A DNA stretch of 64,000 nucleotides from Veillonella sp. (GCF_041333735.1 NZ_JBGKFB010000001.1:310001-374000); one strand, 5' to 3'; shown: positions 16,616 through 24,879, numbered from the stretch's first letter. The notes: generated by a model not told the origin, from the sequence alone. A program made the numbers and translations.

Positions 16616-17512
16616 ATGATACAAGAAATAATTCCACTCACTAGGCCTCGTACATTAGCTGCGGCTTTAGGGCCTACCATTTTAGGGGCAGCCTTTAGCT
16701 ATTATGCATTTGGTGCTACTCACGGCACAGGTCTTGCCATTTTCCATACGGTTTTAATATTTTTAGCCGTTGTAATAGCTCAAATTGTAGCTAATTTATG
16801 GAATGAATATAAAGATTTCAAATCTGGTCTCGATGCGGGCCAAAAGGTTGGTAATGCGGGTTCTATTACGCGCGGTGCCATTACACCAGAGCTCATCGTT
16901 ACCATGATCAAGGTACTCATGGTGGTACCTATTATCATCGGTCTTTACCTATCGGCCACCATCACTTGGTACTATATTCCAGCGGGTTTTCTTTGCATTC
17001 TAATTAGCTTCCTCTATTCTGGTGGTCCAAAACCAATTTCCCGTACACCATTTGGGGAAATTTCCTCTGGCATCGCTATGGGGTTTGCTATCGTACTCAT
17101 TACAGGATACGCATGGACACGTGACTTATCCTCAGCCTTATTGATACCTGCTATTCCATCTACATTACTTGTTGGCTCCATTATGCTCACTAATAACATT
17201 CGTGATATTAGAAATGATGAAAGTCACGGTCGTCGTACATTACCAATCGTTTTGGGCCGAGAACGCGCTCTCAGTTTAATGAGCATAACCTACCTATTCA
17301 ACTTCATTTGGATCCTTGCATGGATCATCGTAGGTCACATGACATGGTTCTCCCTATTAGCCTTCTTCGCAGCACCACTAGCTTTCAAAACTGTACACAC
17401 CTTAAGTACTAAAACAGATGAATTCCTACTAGACAAGGCTATGGGCACAACTGCAGGGGCAGCTATGATTTACCAAATCATGTGGTCCATAGGTTTAATT
17501 ATTGGCAAATAA
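16616..17512 (+). CDS. menA: 1,4-dihydroxy-2-naphthoate polyprenyltransferase
   Basis: A UbiA-superfamily membrane prenyltransferase of 298 residues that joins the polyprenyl chain to DHNA to give demethylmenaquinone. The first Asp-rich site reads NLWNEYKDFKSGLD at about residues 60-73 and the second NNIRDIRNDESHGRRTLP at about 195-212; both bind prenyl diphosphate through Mg2+. Eight to nine hydrophobic helices are visible. The N-terminus (LTRPRTLAAALGPTILGAA) is typical of MenA. It is 26 kb away from the men operon at 43-51 kb. The start is discussed in the ribosome-site entry. Confidence 0.93.
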   Translation: MIQEIIPLTRPRTLAAALGPTILGAAFSYYAFGATHGTGLAIFHTVLIFLAVVIAQIVANLWNEYKDFKSGLDAGQKVGNAGSITRGAITPELIVTMIKVLMVVPIIIGLYLSATITWYYIPAGFLCILISFLYSGGPKPISRTPFGEISSGIAMGFAIVLITGYAWTRDLSSALLIPAIPSTLLVGSIMLTNNIRDIRNDESHGRRTLPIVLGRERALSLMSITYLFNFIWILAWIIVGHMTWFSLLAFFAAPLAFKTVHTLSTKTDEFLLDKAMGTTAGAAMIYQIMWSIGLIIGK

Positions 17513-17560
17513 GTATTTACCAATACGTACACACACGACATACAATTACATAAAATAAAG

Positions 17561-17612
17561 AGAGATTTTCAAACTTTAACAATGTTTTATAGATGTTAGT
17601 TTGAAAATCTCT
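17561..17612 (+). terminator. Terminator after menA
   Basis: 15-bp stem AGAGATTTTCAAACT (17561-17575) with its complement (17598-17612) and a TTTTT tail on the plus strand. Confidence 0.85.
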
Positions 17613-17657
17613 TTTTGCTATAACTTTAAGCTATGGAGAACTCACAATAATTCCTTC

Positions 17658-17686
17658 TTGATAGATAGGAAATAATTTAGTACTAT
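17658..17686 (+). promoter_or_regulatory. Putative metQ promoter
   Basis: TTGATA, 17-nt spacer, TACTAT. It lies 46 nt before the metQ start. Confidence 0.4.
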
Positions 17687-17731
17687 TAATGTAATATTTT
17701 ATATGAACTAATTGTAAAAGGAGTGTGTCTA

Positions 17732-18553
17732 ATGAGAAAATTTTTAGCATTAGCGGCTACTGTAATCCTTGGCGGTGCTTTACTAATCGCAGGTTGCGGT
17801 AACGACAACAGCAAACAAGCTGCTAGCAATGGCAAGCAAGTATTAAAAATCGGTGCTACAGCAGTACCTCACGCAGAAATCTTGGAACAAGTTAAACCTA
17901 TCTTGGCAAAAGATGGTATTGATTTACAAATCACTGAATTCACTGATTACAACACACCAAACCTTGCTTTGGGTGATAAAGAAATCGATGCAAACTTCTT
18001 CCAACATGTACCTTACATGGATGAATTCGCAAAAGCTCATAACCTTCCATTAGTATCTGCTGGTGGTGTTCATCTTGAACCAATGGGCTTATATTCCCGT
18101 CAAATCAAAGATTTGAAAGATCTTCCTAAAGGCGCTAAAATCGCTATCCCTAATGACCCTACAAACGGCGGTCGTGCATTATTGTTATTGCAAAAAGAAG
18201 GTCTTATCACATTGAAAGACTCCAGCAATATCTTATCTACAGTTCAAGATATCGCTTCCAACCCTAATGGTTACCAATTCGTTGAATTAGAAGCAGCTCA
18301 AGTACCTCGTTCTCTTGATGATGTTGCTTTAGCAGCTATCAACACTAACTTTGCATTGAATGCAGGTCTTAACCCTGGTAAAGATGCATTGGCAATCGAA
18401 TCCAAAGATTCCCCTTACGTAAACATCGTTACTGTACTTAAAGGTAACGAAAGCGATCCTCGCATCAAAAAATTAATGGACGCACTTCATAGCCCTGAAA
18501 TCAAAAAATTCATTGAAGAAAAATACAAAGGTGCAGTTGTTCCTGCATTCTAA
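17732..18553 (+). CDS. metQ: MetQ/NlpA family methionine-binding lipoprotein
   Basis: A 273-residue substrate-binding lipoprotein. The signal peptide ends in the lipobox LLIAGC (Cys at about residue 22). The NlpA/MetQ family blocks follow: KIGATAVPHAEILE, then FTDYNTPNLALGDKEIDANF and FQHVPYMDEF, with VELEAAQVPRSLDDVALAAINTNFAL near residue 190. It would deliver methionine to MetNI (genes at 4453-6133). AAAAGGAG is 8 nt before the ATG at 17732. It stands alone between two terminators, apart from its ABC partners. Ligand inferred from family. Confidence 0.9.
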   Translation: MRKFLALAATVILGGALLIAGCGNDNSKQAASNGKQVLKIGATAVPHAEILEQVKPILAKDGIDLQITEFTDYNTPNLALGDKEIDANFFQHVPYMDEFAKAHNLPLVSAGGVHLEPMGLYSRQIKDLKDLPKGAKIAIPNDPTNGGRALLLLQKEGLITLKDSSNILSTVQDIASNPNGYQFVELEAAQVPRSLDDVALAAINTNFALNAGLNPGKDALAIESKDSPYVNIVTVLKGNESDPRIKKLMDALHSPEIKKFIEEKYKGAVVPAF

Positions 18554-18563
18554 GGTATAAAGT

Positions 18564-18594
18564 AAAAGAGACCACATATGTGGTCTCTTTTTTT
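18564..18594. terminator. Bidirectional terminator between metQ and cdd
   Basis: 13-bp stem AAAAGAGACCACA / TGTGGTCTCTTTT with a TTTTTTT tail on the plus strand and a run of T on the minus strand. Confidence 0.9.
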
Positions 18595-18595
18595 A

Positions 18596-18991
18596 CTATA
18601 AACTATCAGCGCCAAATCTAAATGGCAATAATTCATCAAGATCAACGACTCTATAATTGCCTTTTAGATTAGCCAAGATAATCTGTGGTATTTCAAATTC
18701 AGAAATCACCTGGCGACAAGCGCCACAGGGTGCACAAGGTCCTTCCGTATCAGCAACTACGGCAAGGGCCTTAAATTTTGTATACCCTTCTGACACAGCT
18801 TTAAATATAGCAGTTCGTTCTGCACAATTCGTTAAGCCATAGGAAGCATTTTCAATATTACAGCCTTCATAGATACTCCCATCCTCACATACAAGGGCTG
18901 CACCTACACCAAAATGGGAGTACGGACTATAGGATTTCTCTCGAGCTACTATAGCACGGTCAATAAGCTTTTGAATTTCCTGTTCCATCAT
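18596..18991 (-). CDS. cdd: Cytidine deaminase
   Basis: Deaminates cytidine and deoxycytidine to uridine and deoxyuridine. The zinc and active-site motifs are C-A-E (NCAERTAIF, near residue 53) and PCGACRQ (near residue 87). With the start at 18991 the protein has 131 residues, the normal length for this family. An AGGAA site lies 7 nt upstream. An earlier ATG at 19012 also has a good SD (GAGGAAA) and would add seven residues, so the start is not certain. It follows deoA by about 30 nt in the salvage operon and ends at a strong terminator. Confidence 0.94.
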   Translation of the reverse strand: MMEQEIQKLIDRAIVAREKSYSPYSHFGVGAALVCEDGSIYEGCNIENASYGLTNCAERTAIFKAVSEGYTKFKALAVVADTEGPCAPCGACRQVISEFEIPQIILANLKGNYRVVDLDELLPFRFGADSL

Positions 18992-19022
18992 ATAAGTTTC
19001 CTTTTCTATCATATGGATTTCC

Positions 19023-20324
19023 TCATTCCACCATATCAAGAATCGTATCCACTACAATTGGTGCAGTTTTGCCAAAGGTTATGGCCTCTAAATATGTTTT
19101 ACCAGCATTAGCAAGTAAGCTTTCATCAGAGGCATACAAGGTCGCTATACTTTCACCTTCAGTAATGGCATCACCAGTTTTTTTGTGCATAATAATACCT
19201 GCACTATAATCAATAGGTCCATCCTTAACAGTGCGACCAGCTCCAAGCATAACAGATGCAATCCCACATTGTTCTGTATTCATGTGTGTAATGTAACCAT
19301 CTTGAGGCGCTGTCACATCATAAGTGAATTTGCCAATGGCTAATAAGCTTTCATCATCAAGAACTCGGCTGTCTCCACCTTGAGCATCAATCATCATGCG
19401 CAATCGTTCAAGAGCTGATCCCAAATTAAGGGCCTCTTGCACGCGACTGAGAGCGGTTTCATAGTCACATATATGACTCAATACGAGCATGTGGGCAGCC
19501 ATGATAAGACATTCATGTGTTAAATCCTGTGGGCCATGCCCTTTCAATGTATCAATAACCTCTCGAATTTCCAAAGCATTGCCAATGGCATGACCTAGTG
19601 GTCTATCCATATCGGTTAAAACAGCCTTAACAGAGCGGCCATTTTCCTTACCAATATCTACCATTGCTTTAGCCAATGCACGAGCATCGTCTAAGGTTTT
19701 CATAAAAGCGCCACTGCCAACCTTTACATCTAGTAAGATCGCTTGTGCCCCAGAAGCTAATTTTTTACTCATTACAGAAGATGCTATGAGAGGAATACTA
19801 TCTACGGTACCCGTTACGTCTCGCAAGGCATAGAGTTTTTTATCTGCTGGTGCCAAACCTTCAGATTGTCCGATTACAGCTAAGCCTATTGTATTAACTT
19901 GATTAATAAAGGCTTCTTGGTCCAAGGATACCTTTAGATTTGGTATGGATTCCATCTTATCGATAGTGCCTCCCGTATGACCTAGGCCACGGCCCGACAT
20001 TTTCGCCACCTTGCCGCCACAAGCAGCCACCAAAGGCCCTATGATAAGGGTTGTCTTGTCCCCTACACCACCGGTACTATGCTTATCTACTGTTATCCCA
20101 TCAATATCGGATAAATCTACCATATGCCCCGACTGGGCCATCGCCAATGTCAATGTACCTAGTTCACGAGCATTCATCCCATTAAATACAATGGTCATCA
20201 ATAAGGCACTCACTTGATAGTCTGGAATTTCGCCATTTACATAGCCAGAAATGACAAAGCGGATTTCCTCATCTGTTAATGGTAAATTAGAACGTTTTTT
20301 TAGAATAATATCATACATGCGCAT
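19023..20324 (-). CDS. deoA: Pyrimidine-nucleoside / thymidine phosphorylase
   Basis: A 433-residue phosphorylase that cleaves thymidine or uridine with phosphate. The signature SGRGLGHTGGTIDKMESI sits at about residues 110-127, and the phosphate-binding KHSTGGVGDKTTL at about 81-93. A C-terminal pyrimidine-phosphorylase domain (YITHMNTEQCGIASVMLGAG) begins near residue 345. Sequence cannot separate a Pdp-type (broad) from a DeoA-type (thymidine) enzyme. It lies between deoC and cdd, with a weak hairpin in the gap to deoC. Confidence 0.93.
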   Translation of the reverse strand: MRMYDIILKKRSNLPLTDEEIRFVISGYVNGEIPDYQVSALLMTIVFNGMNARELGTLTLAMAQSGHMVDLSDIDGITVDKHSTGGVGDKTTLIIGPLVAACGGKVAKMSGRGLGHTGGTIDKMESIPNLKVSLDQEAFINQVNTIGLAVIGQSEGLAPADKKLYALRDVTGTVDSIPLIASSVMSKKLASGAQAILLDVKVGSGAFMKTLDDARALAKAMVDIGKENGRSVKAVLTDMDRPLGHAIGNALEIREVIDTLKGHGPQDLTHECLIMAAHMLVLSHICDYETALSRVQEALNLGSALERLRMMIDAQGGDSRVLDDESLLAIGKFTYDVTAPQDGYITHMNTEQCGIASVMLGAGRTVKDGPIDYSAGIIMHKKTGDAITEGESIATLYASDESLLANAGKTYLEAITFGKTAPIVVDTILDMVE

Positions 20325-20344
20325 GGTTATACCGCCATTCTAAG

Positions 20345-20373
20345 AAACCACCTAAGCACTGCCTAGGTGGTTT
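20345..20373 (-). terminator. Hairpin between deoC and deoA, possible weak terminator
   Basis: 10-bp stem AAACCACCTA / TAGGTGGTTT with a 9-nt loop inside the 53-nt deoC-deoA gap. The T-tail on the minus strand is short (TTTCTTA). Partial termination or RNA processing may set the deoA level. Confidence 0.5.
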
Positions 20374-20377
20374 TCTA

Positions 20378-21040
20378 TTACACTTCTTCGTCTAAATAAT
20401 CTTTAAGTAGTTCTACTGCCGCACTGGCGCCAATACGGCTGCAACCTTCTGCAATATAGGCTTTCATATCAGAGATAGAACGAATGCCGCCAGCAGCCTT
20501 AATTTTTACATTAGGGCCGATGTGTTTCTTAAAGAGTTGAATATCTTCAATACTAGCCCCACTGCTACCAAAACCTGTAGATGTTTTGATATAGTCAGCA
20601 CCACCATCCGTAATGCATTTACAGAGAGCTATCTTTTCAGAATCAGTAAGGTAACAAGTTTCAATAATAACCTTTAAGATTTTATCTCCACAAGCTGCTT
20701 TAAGCGCTTTAATTTCACCGGTAACCGCATCAAAATCCCCTTGTTTTACATTGCCTAGATTGATGACCATATCAATTTCAGAGGCCCCTTCTCCGAGGGC
20801 TTGTTTTGTTTCAGCCACCTTAACTTCAGTCGTTTCATAGCCTAAAGGGAACCCAATAACAGTGCAAATATTGAGGTCTGGATACGCTTCATGAGCAGAA
20901 GCCACAAAATCTGGTGGAATGCAAACAGATGCTGTTTTATAGGCTACGCCGGCATCACAAATTTCTTTAATATCCTCCCATGTAGCTGTAGGACGCAATA
21001 GTGTATGATCCACATAAGATAATAATTCTTTACCTAACAT
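20378..21040 (-). CDS. deoC: Deoxyribose-phosphate aldolase
   Basis: A class I aldolase of 220 residues that splits 2-deoxyribose-5-phosphate to glyceraldehyde-3-phosphate and acetaldehyde. The N-terminus has YVDHTLLRPTAT. Block EIDMVINLGNVKQGDF is at about 88-103. The Schiff-base lysine region reads VKIKAAGGIRS near residue 180, and YIKTSTGFG near 155. Full length. With deoA and cdd it feeds deoxynucleoside carbon into glycolysis. It starts 14 nt after the exonuclease gene. Confidence 0.96.
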   Translation of the reverse strand: MLGKELLSYVDHTLLRPTATWEDIKEICDAGVAYKTASVCIPPDFVASAHEAYPDLNICTVIGFPLGYETTEVKVAETKQALGEGASEIDMVINLGNVKQGDFDAVTGEIKALKAACGDKILKVIIETCYLTDSEKIALCKCITDGGADYIKTSTGFGSSGASIEDIQLFKKHIGPNVKIKAAGGIRSISDMKAYIAEGCSRIGASAAVELLKDYLDEEV

Positions 21041-21054
21041 AGTGTCTCTCCTTA

Positions 21055-21684
21055 CTAAAAGAATGACATTTGCTCTGGCTCAGGTTCCTTATGTAAAGCC
21101 TCTTGAGCAGCGCGATTTTTGTCATCAATAAATGGTTCTAGTGGTACACCTGTAGCCTTCAACAAATCTGGCAAGCTATTAACGCCCTTAGCCTTAGCAG
21201 CCTCTAGTACAACCTTAGCACATGTTTCCGCATCATCTAATGCATAGTGATGTTTAAATTCGACGCCAATGTATGCAGCCATCGTATTTAGCTTATGGTT
21301 TACTAAATCTGGCCATACAGCACGTGAAAGTTTCACAGTACATGCATAATCTAGCTCTGGCCAAGGAATTTTATAATAATCCAGTGTAGCACGCAATACA
21401 TTCATATCGAATTTTGCGTTGTGAGCTACCATGATATTGCCTTTTAAATGATTTTCGTAGATAGCGTTCCACAATTGATCAAAGGTTTTCTCATGGATAA
21501 CATCCTTTGGTTGAATGCCATGAATTTCAATGCATTCATCATCAAAACTCATGAACGGTGGTTTGATAAGGCTGTACGCCTTTTTAGTAATCTGTCCATC
21601 CTTTACGGTAATAACCGCTAAGGAGCACGCACTATTTTTAAATTTATTAGCTGTTTCAAAGTCTAATGCAACAAAATCTAACAT
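21055..21684 (-). CDS. DEDDh 3'-5' exonuclease (DNA polymerase III epsilon-like)
   Basis: A 209-residue exonuclease domain. The Exo I motif is DFETA (LDFVALDFETANKF, residues about 3-16), Exo II is HNAKFDMNVL near residue 88, and Exo III is HHYALDDAETC near residue 150 with the H-x-A-x-x-D spacing of DEDDh enzymes. The C-terminal 40 residues are polar and contain no polymerase-binding domain that I can name. It heads the deoC-deoA-cdd operon. This suggests that its 5'-nucleotide products feed nucleotide salvage (inference). Confidence 0.88.
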   Translation of the reverse strand: MLDFVALDFETANKFKNSACSLAVITVKDGQITKKAYSLIKPPFMSFDDECIEIHGIQPKDVIHEKTFDQLWNAIYENHLKGNIMVAHNAKFDMNVLRATLDYYKIPWPELDYACTVKLSRAVWPDLVNHKLNTMAAYIGVEFKHHYALDDAETCAKVVLEAAKAKGVNSLPDLLKATGVPLEPFIDDKNRAAQEALHKEPEPEQMSFF

Positions 21685-21787
21685 AGGACTCCTTTCAAAT
21701 CTATATGTTTCAAAATTTATATATAAGAATTGTATTCATTTTCTTCATTTATTATAGCATGAAACAATCTATAATCTACTATTCAAC

Positions 21788-21829
21788 GGTGACTATTAGT
21801 CACCTCTTTCACATCAAATTTAATTGACA
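21788..21829 (+). promoter_or_regulatory. Palindrome and probable -35 box upstream of pyrF
   Basis: A perfect inverted repeat GGTGACTA-T-TAGTCACC (21788-21804) lies 19 nt upstream of TTGACA (21824-21829). No convincing -10 was found at 17 nt; the best fit is GAAAAT at 18 nt. Operator-like position upstream of the -35 is consistent with an activator or repressor site. Confidence 0.45.
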
Positions 21830-21887
21830 GATATGCCCTCTGTATGTGAAAATTATTTAGATATATATGTAGTATGGAGGTTGCAAG

Positions 21888-22607
21888 ATGGCAGATGACA
21901 GATTAATCGTTGCCCTTGATGTGTCCACTATGGATGCGATGAAAGAAATCGTAACATCCCTTGGTGATGCGGTTAGCTTTTACAAGGTCGGCATGGAGCT
22001 ATTCTACGCCGAAGGAGAGCAAACAGTTCGCTATTTACAAGAGCAAAACAAACAAGTATTCCTTGATTTGAAATTGCATGATATTCCTAATACAGTGGCA
22101 CATGGCGTGTCTTCCCTAACACGTTTAGGGGCTAACTTAATCACTATGCATGGTCAAGGTGGTCCAGTTATGATGAAAGCCGCTGTACAGGCTGCCCGTG
22201 AAACAGCTGAACAATTGGGTGTGGAACGCACTAAATTATTGGCAATCACTGTATTAACAAGCTTTGATGATGAAGCTTGGACTGCAACTGGTGGTCAATT
22301 GCCTATTTCCGACCAAGTTATTCGTTTAGCAAAACTAGCTAAAGAATGCGGCATGGATGGCGTTGTATGTTCTGCATTAGAAGCTAAGATGATCCGCGAA
22401 GCATGTGGTGATGACTTCCTCATCGTAACACCTGGTATTCGCCCATCCTTTGCAGCAACAAACGACCAAAAACGTATTGCTACACCTGCTGGTGCATTAC
22501 AAGATGGCGCATCTCGCCTCGTTATTGGCCGTCCTATTACACAGGCTGAAAATCCTCGTGAAGCAGTTCGTTTAATTATTGAAGAAATGGAGAATGTATC
22601 CAAATGA
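21888..22607 (+). CDS. pyrF: Orotidine 5'-phosphate decarboxylase
   Basis: Forms UMP from OMP, the last step of de novo pyrimidine synthesis. The catalytic motif D60-x-K62-x-x-D65 appears in LDLKLHDIPNT. Phosphate-binding blocks follow: VTPGIRPSFA near residue 182 and RLVIGRPITQA near 210. 239 residues, normal for the short bacterial type. A GGAGG site precedes the ATG. Its TGA overlaps the pyrE ATG (ATGA at 22604-22607), so the two enzymes of UMP synthesis are translationally coupled. Confidence 0.97.
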   Translation: MADDRLIVALDVSTMDAMKEIVTSLGDAVSFYKVGMELFYAEGEQTVRYLQEQNKQVFLDLKLHDIPNTVAHGVSSLTRLGANLITMHGQGGPVMMKAAVQAARETAEQLGVERTKLLAITVLTSFDDEAWTATGGQLPISDQVIRLAKLAKECGMDGVVCSALEAKMIREACGDDFLIVTPGIRPSFAATNDQKRIATPAGALQDGASRLVIGRPITQAENPREAVRLIIEEMENVSK

Positions 22608-23191
22608 TGACAGAACAAGAAGTAAAACAATTACTTATCGACACTCAAGCTATTTTAGAAGGTCACTTCCTTTTGACATCTGGACTCCACAGCCCAATGT
22701 ACGTTGAAAAATTCAATGTATTGCAACATCCAAAATACACTGAAACTCTTTGTAAAGAATTAGCTGAACGCTTTCGCGATCAAAATGTAGAACTCGTTAT
22801 CGGACCTATGACTGGTGGTATCTTACTAGCTCACGAAGTAGGTAAAGCTCTTGGTACACGCGCTATCTTCACAGAACGTGAAAAAGGTGTTATGACATTG
22901 CGCCGTGGTTTCAAAATCGAACCAGGCACACGCGTGCTTATCGTTGAAGACATCGTAACTACTGGTGGTTCTGTACAAGAAGTAGTAAACGTTGTAAACC
23001 AATCTGGTGGTGAAATCGTAGGTGTAGGCCTTCTTGTTAACCGTTCTGGTGGCAAAGCAGAATTTGGCGTACCTCACGAAAAAGTACAAGCATTGCTTAA
23101 CCTTGAAGTTCCTACATATCAACCTGAAGAATGCCCTCTTTGTAAAGACGGCGTAGCTATGACAGAACGTGGTTCTAAACACATCAAATAA
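22604..23191 (+). CDS. pyrE: Orotate phosphoribosyltransferase
   Basis: Joins orotate to PRPP to give OMP. The PRPP loop is RVLIVEDIVTTGGSV at about residues 109-123. FTEREKG near residue 87 marks the flexible-loop region. At 195 residues it belongs to the longer form, ending in a Cys-pair segment (EECPLCKDG) seen in some anaerobes. It overlaps pyrF by 4 nt. The start ATG at 22604 is followed at once by a second ATG at 22607. A terminator follows at 23198. Confidence 0.96.
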   Translation: MMTEQEVKQLLIDTQAILEGHFLLTSGLHSPMYVEKFNVLQHPKYTETLCKELAERFRDQNVELVIGPMTGGILLAHEVGKALGTRAIFTEREKGVMTLRRGFKIEPGTRVLIVEDIVTTGGSVQEVVNVVNQSGGEIVGVGLLVNRSGGKAEFGVPHEKVQALLNLEVPTYQPEECPLCKDGVAMTERGSKHIK

Positions 23192-23197
23192 ATTACT

Positions 23198-23230
23198 AAA
23201 GACCTATGCCTATGCATAGGTCTTTTCTTT
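23198..23230 (+). terminator. Terminator after pyrE
   Basis: 12-bp stem AAAGACCTATGC / GCATAGGTCTTT with a 4-nt loop and a T-rich tail on the plus strand. Confidence 0.88.
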
Positions 23231-23294
23231 TACATATCTAAGTTAATAAAAATATCCTTAACCTATCAAATACAATGAACATTTATAAACAGAT

Positions 23295-23330
23295 ACAAAA
23301 AGAGCTCCTTCAATGAGGAGCTCTTTTTGT
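23295..23330 (-). terminator. Terminator closing the padR operon
   Basis: 15-bp stem ACAAAAAGAGCTCCT / AGGAGCTCTTTTTGT with a 6-nt loop. T-runs occur on both strands. It is oriented for the minus-strand operon that ends at 23473. Confidence 0.85.
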
Positions 23331-23472
23331 TTGTGTGTAGTTATTGTGTGTAAGAGAGAGATTCTGATACGAATGTATCACATAGAGTGTGTGGCTCTAC
23401 GGTGGCCATGAATGCACTTTCATGACCACGCTCTCTATAATTGTATGAGAGAAATGGATTCGTAAAGTATCT
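23331..23472 (-). other. Structured 142-nt 3' UTR with CUCUC motifs
   Basis: Between the stop of the Met-rich protein and its terminator. Read on the minus strand it has TTTCTCTCATAC, then a long hairpin GTGGTCATGAA / TTCATGGCCAC, a small GATAC/GTATC hairpin, and AATCTCTCTCTTAC just before the terminator. This is unusually long and structured for a 3' UTR and could be a 3'-derived small RNA (inference). Confidence 0.4.
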
Positions 23473-23901
23473 TTAGTTTTGTGTAGTTTGTGGTGCACCT
23501 TGATCAGCTTGTTGTTGTGGTGCATTACCATTAGGTTGTTGAGGTGGTTGGCCTTGCATAGGCATTTGACCTTGCGGAGGCATTTGACCATTTGAGTTCA
23601 TATGCTGGCCATTATTTGGTCCCATACCATCTTGAGGCATCATTTGATTTTGACCATTTTGATGCATATGTTGGCCATTATTTGGCCCCATACCATCTTG
23701 AGGCATCATATGATTATTTCCATCCATCATATGTTTATCCATATACTGATTAGGACCATCATGTCTATGTGGTTTTCTAAACTGTTGTTCATTCGTTTTC
23801 ATCCACTCACCGAAATTAGGTAAATCATTTACCGCAAACGATGTACCGGCCCCAACAGCACAGATTACTGTTAGAATTGCTGCAATTATAATTCGTCTCA
23901 T
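23473..23901 (-). CDS. Small secreted Met/His/Gln/Asn-rich repeat protein
   Basis: I do not recognise a family. The 142-residue protein has a signal peptide (RRIIIAAILTVICAVGAGTS, cleavage near SFA-VN). A short helical part follows. From about residue 50 it is low-complexity, rich in Met, His, Gln, Asn and Pro. A 15-residue unit MMPQDGMGPNNGQHM occurs twice, separated by HQNGQNQ. The tail is Gln/Pro-rich. Met- and His-rich secreted segments often bind copper or other soft metals, so metal binding or sensing is possible, but no defined motif is present. It is last in the padR-DUF1700 operon, starting 9 nt after the DUF1700 stop, with a GGAGGA site. Confidence 0.75.
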   Translation of the reverse strand: MRRIIIAAILTVICAVGAGTSFAVNDLPNFGEWMKTNEQQFRKPHRHDGPNQYMDKHMMDGNNHMMPQDGMGPNNGQHMHQNGQNQMMPQDGMGPNNGQHMNSNGQMPPQGQMPMQGQPPQQPNGNAPQQQADQGAPQTTQN

Positions 23902-23910
23902 AGGTCCTCC

Positions 23911-24486
23911 TTAATCCACATTGCTGAAATAACGTTCGCGTACACCACGAAGTTCAACACCAACAAAGATACATGTAAGGCCCCCAAAGAGACCTATACC
24001 ACCAAGTGCAACTAAAGTTACTAATGATAATGCAGGAAATGCCGTTACATTCTCAAACGGTTGCCATGAGCTTCCAAGTAAATATAGGATAGCTGGCGTA
24101 ATAATAAATATTAAAACTCCTACGATATATGACAAAGCACTTCCAATAGATAACAATGTTTTGGATGCTTTTTTAGCCATACCTGGTAATTGTGGTAATA
24201 AGCGTTCTTTATAATCATCAAATCTTGCATAGATTGCTTGCATATTAACAGATTTACTTTCACCACCATCTTGGCTAGTTGTATCTGTAATAATGCCTGC
24301 CTCTACATAGGATGCATAGATTTCCTCTGGGGTCCCCAAAGATTTAATAATTTCGCTATCCGTAAGTCCTCTTTCATAACCTACAGCAAAATGCTCTTCA
24401 TAAACTTCTATAATACTTTCTACATCGGCAACACGGGCCTTCTTGAATATATTGCGCAATGCCTCTAAAAAGCTATTTTTGTTCAT
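23911..24486 (-). CDS. DUF1700 (HAAS) membrane protein, PadR partner
   Basis: A 191-residue protein. Residues 1-60 form the HAAS helical domain: FLEALRNIFKKARVADVESIIEVYEEHF then GYERGLTDSEIIKSLGTPEEI. Two or three transmembrane segments follow at about 105-130 and 150-180. DUF1700/HAAS genes usually sit next to a PadR-type repressor, as here; the HAAS domain probably relays a signal to it. The gene overlaps padR by 14 nt (24473-24486). Specific function unknown. Confidence 0.82.
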   Translation of the reverse strand: MNKNSFLEALRNIFKKARVADVESIIEVYEEHFAVGYERGLTDSEIIKSLGTPEEIYASYVEAGIITDTTSQDGGESKSVNMQAIYARFDDYKERLLPQLPGMAKKASKTLLSIGSALSYIVGVLIFIITPAILYLLGSSWQPFENVTAFPALSLVTLVALGGIGLFGGLTCIFVGVELRGVRERYFSNVD

Positions 24487-24802
24487 TATAGTCGACTCCT
24501 TTCAACAGGATGTTGATTACACCAGAAAATTCATCCCATTCTTGGCGCATCTTATTATATGCGGCACGTCCATCATCAGTGATGTGGTAATATTTTCGAG
24601 ACGGTCCTGTAGAGGACTCTTTTAAATATGTTTCAACATACTTTTCTTTTTTCAATCTGTTAAATAATGGGTAAATTGTTCCTTCAGAAATTTCAATATA
24701 TTCTGAAATAGTGCTTACAATTTCATACCCGTAACGATCAGTTTGTGTTAGTAATGCTAGCACTAGCATATCCATAACACCTTTTTTTAATTGAACTTGC
24801 AT
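24473..24802 (-). CDS. PadR family transcriptional regulator
   Basis: A 109-residue winged-helix repressor. The block MLVLALLTQTDRYGYEIVSTI at about 12-32 is the PadR start, then SEGTIYPLFNRLKKEKYVETY is the recognition helix and wing, and GPSRKYYHITDDGRAAY closes the domain. There is a short C-terminal dimer helix (small PadR subfamily). It leads an operon with the DUF1700 membrane protein and a Met-rich secreted protein. A palindrome sits on its own promoter (24880-24917), consistent with autoregulation. Confidence 0.93.
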   Translation of the reverse strand: MQVQLKKGVMDMLVLALLTQTDRYGYEIVSTISEYIEISEGTIYPLFNRLKKEKYVETYLKESSTGPSRKYYHITDDGRAAYNKMRQEWDEFSGVINILLKGVDYNEQK

Positions 24803-24879
24803 AGTTCCTCCCTTTTAGGCCGTGCTTGCCTGCCAATGCGAAAGCTCTCTTACGGTCACTATCATGTACTGACAAATAC

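Noticed and set aside
22826..23182. Antisense frames over pyrE
   Set aside because: Long open frames opposite a strongly conserved gene; no SD, Cys/Phe-rich composition, clearly a shadow of pyrE.
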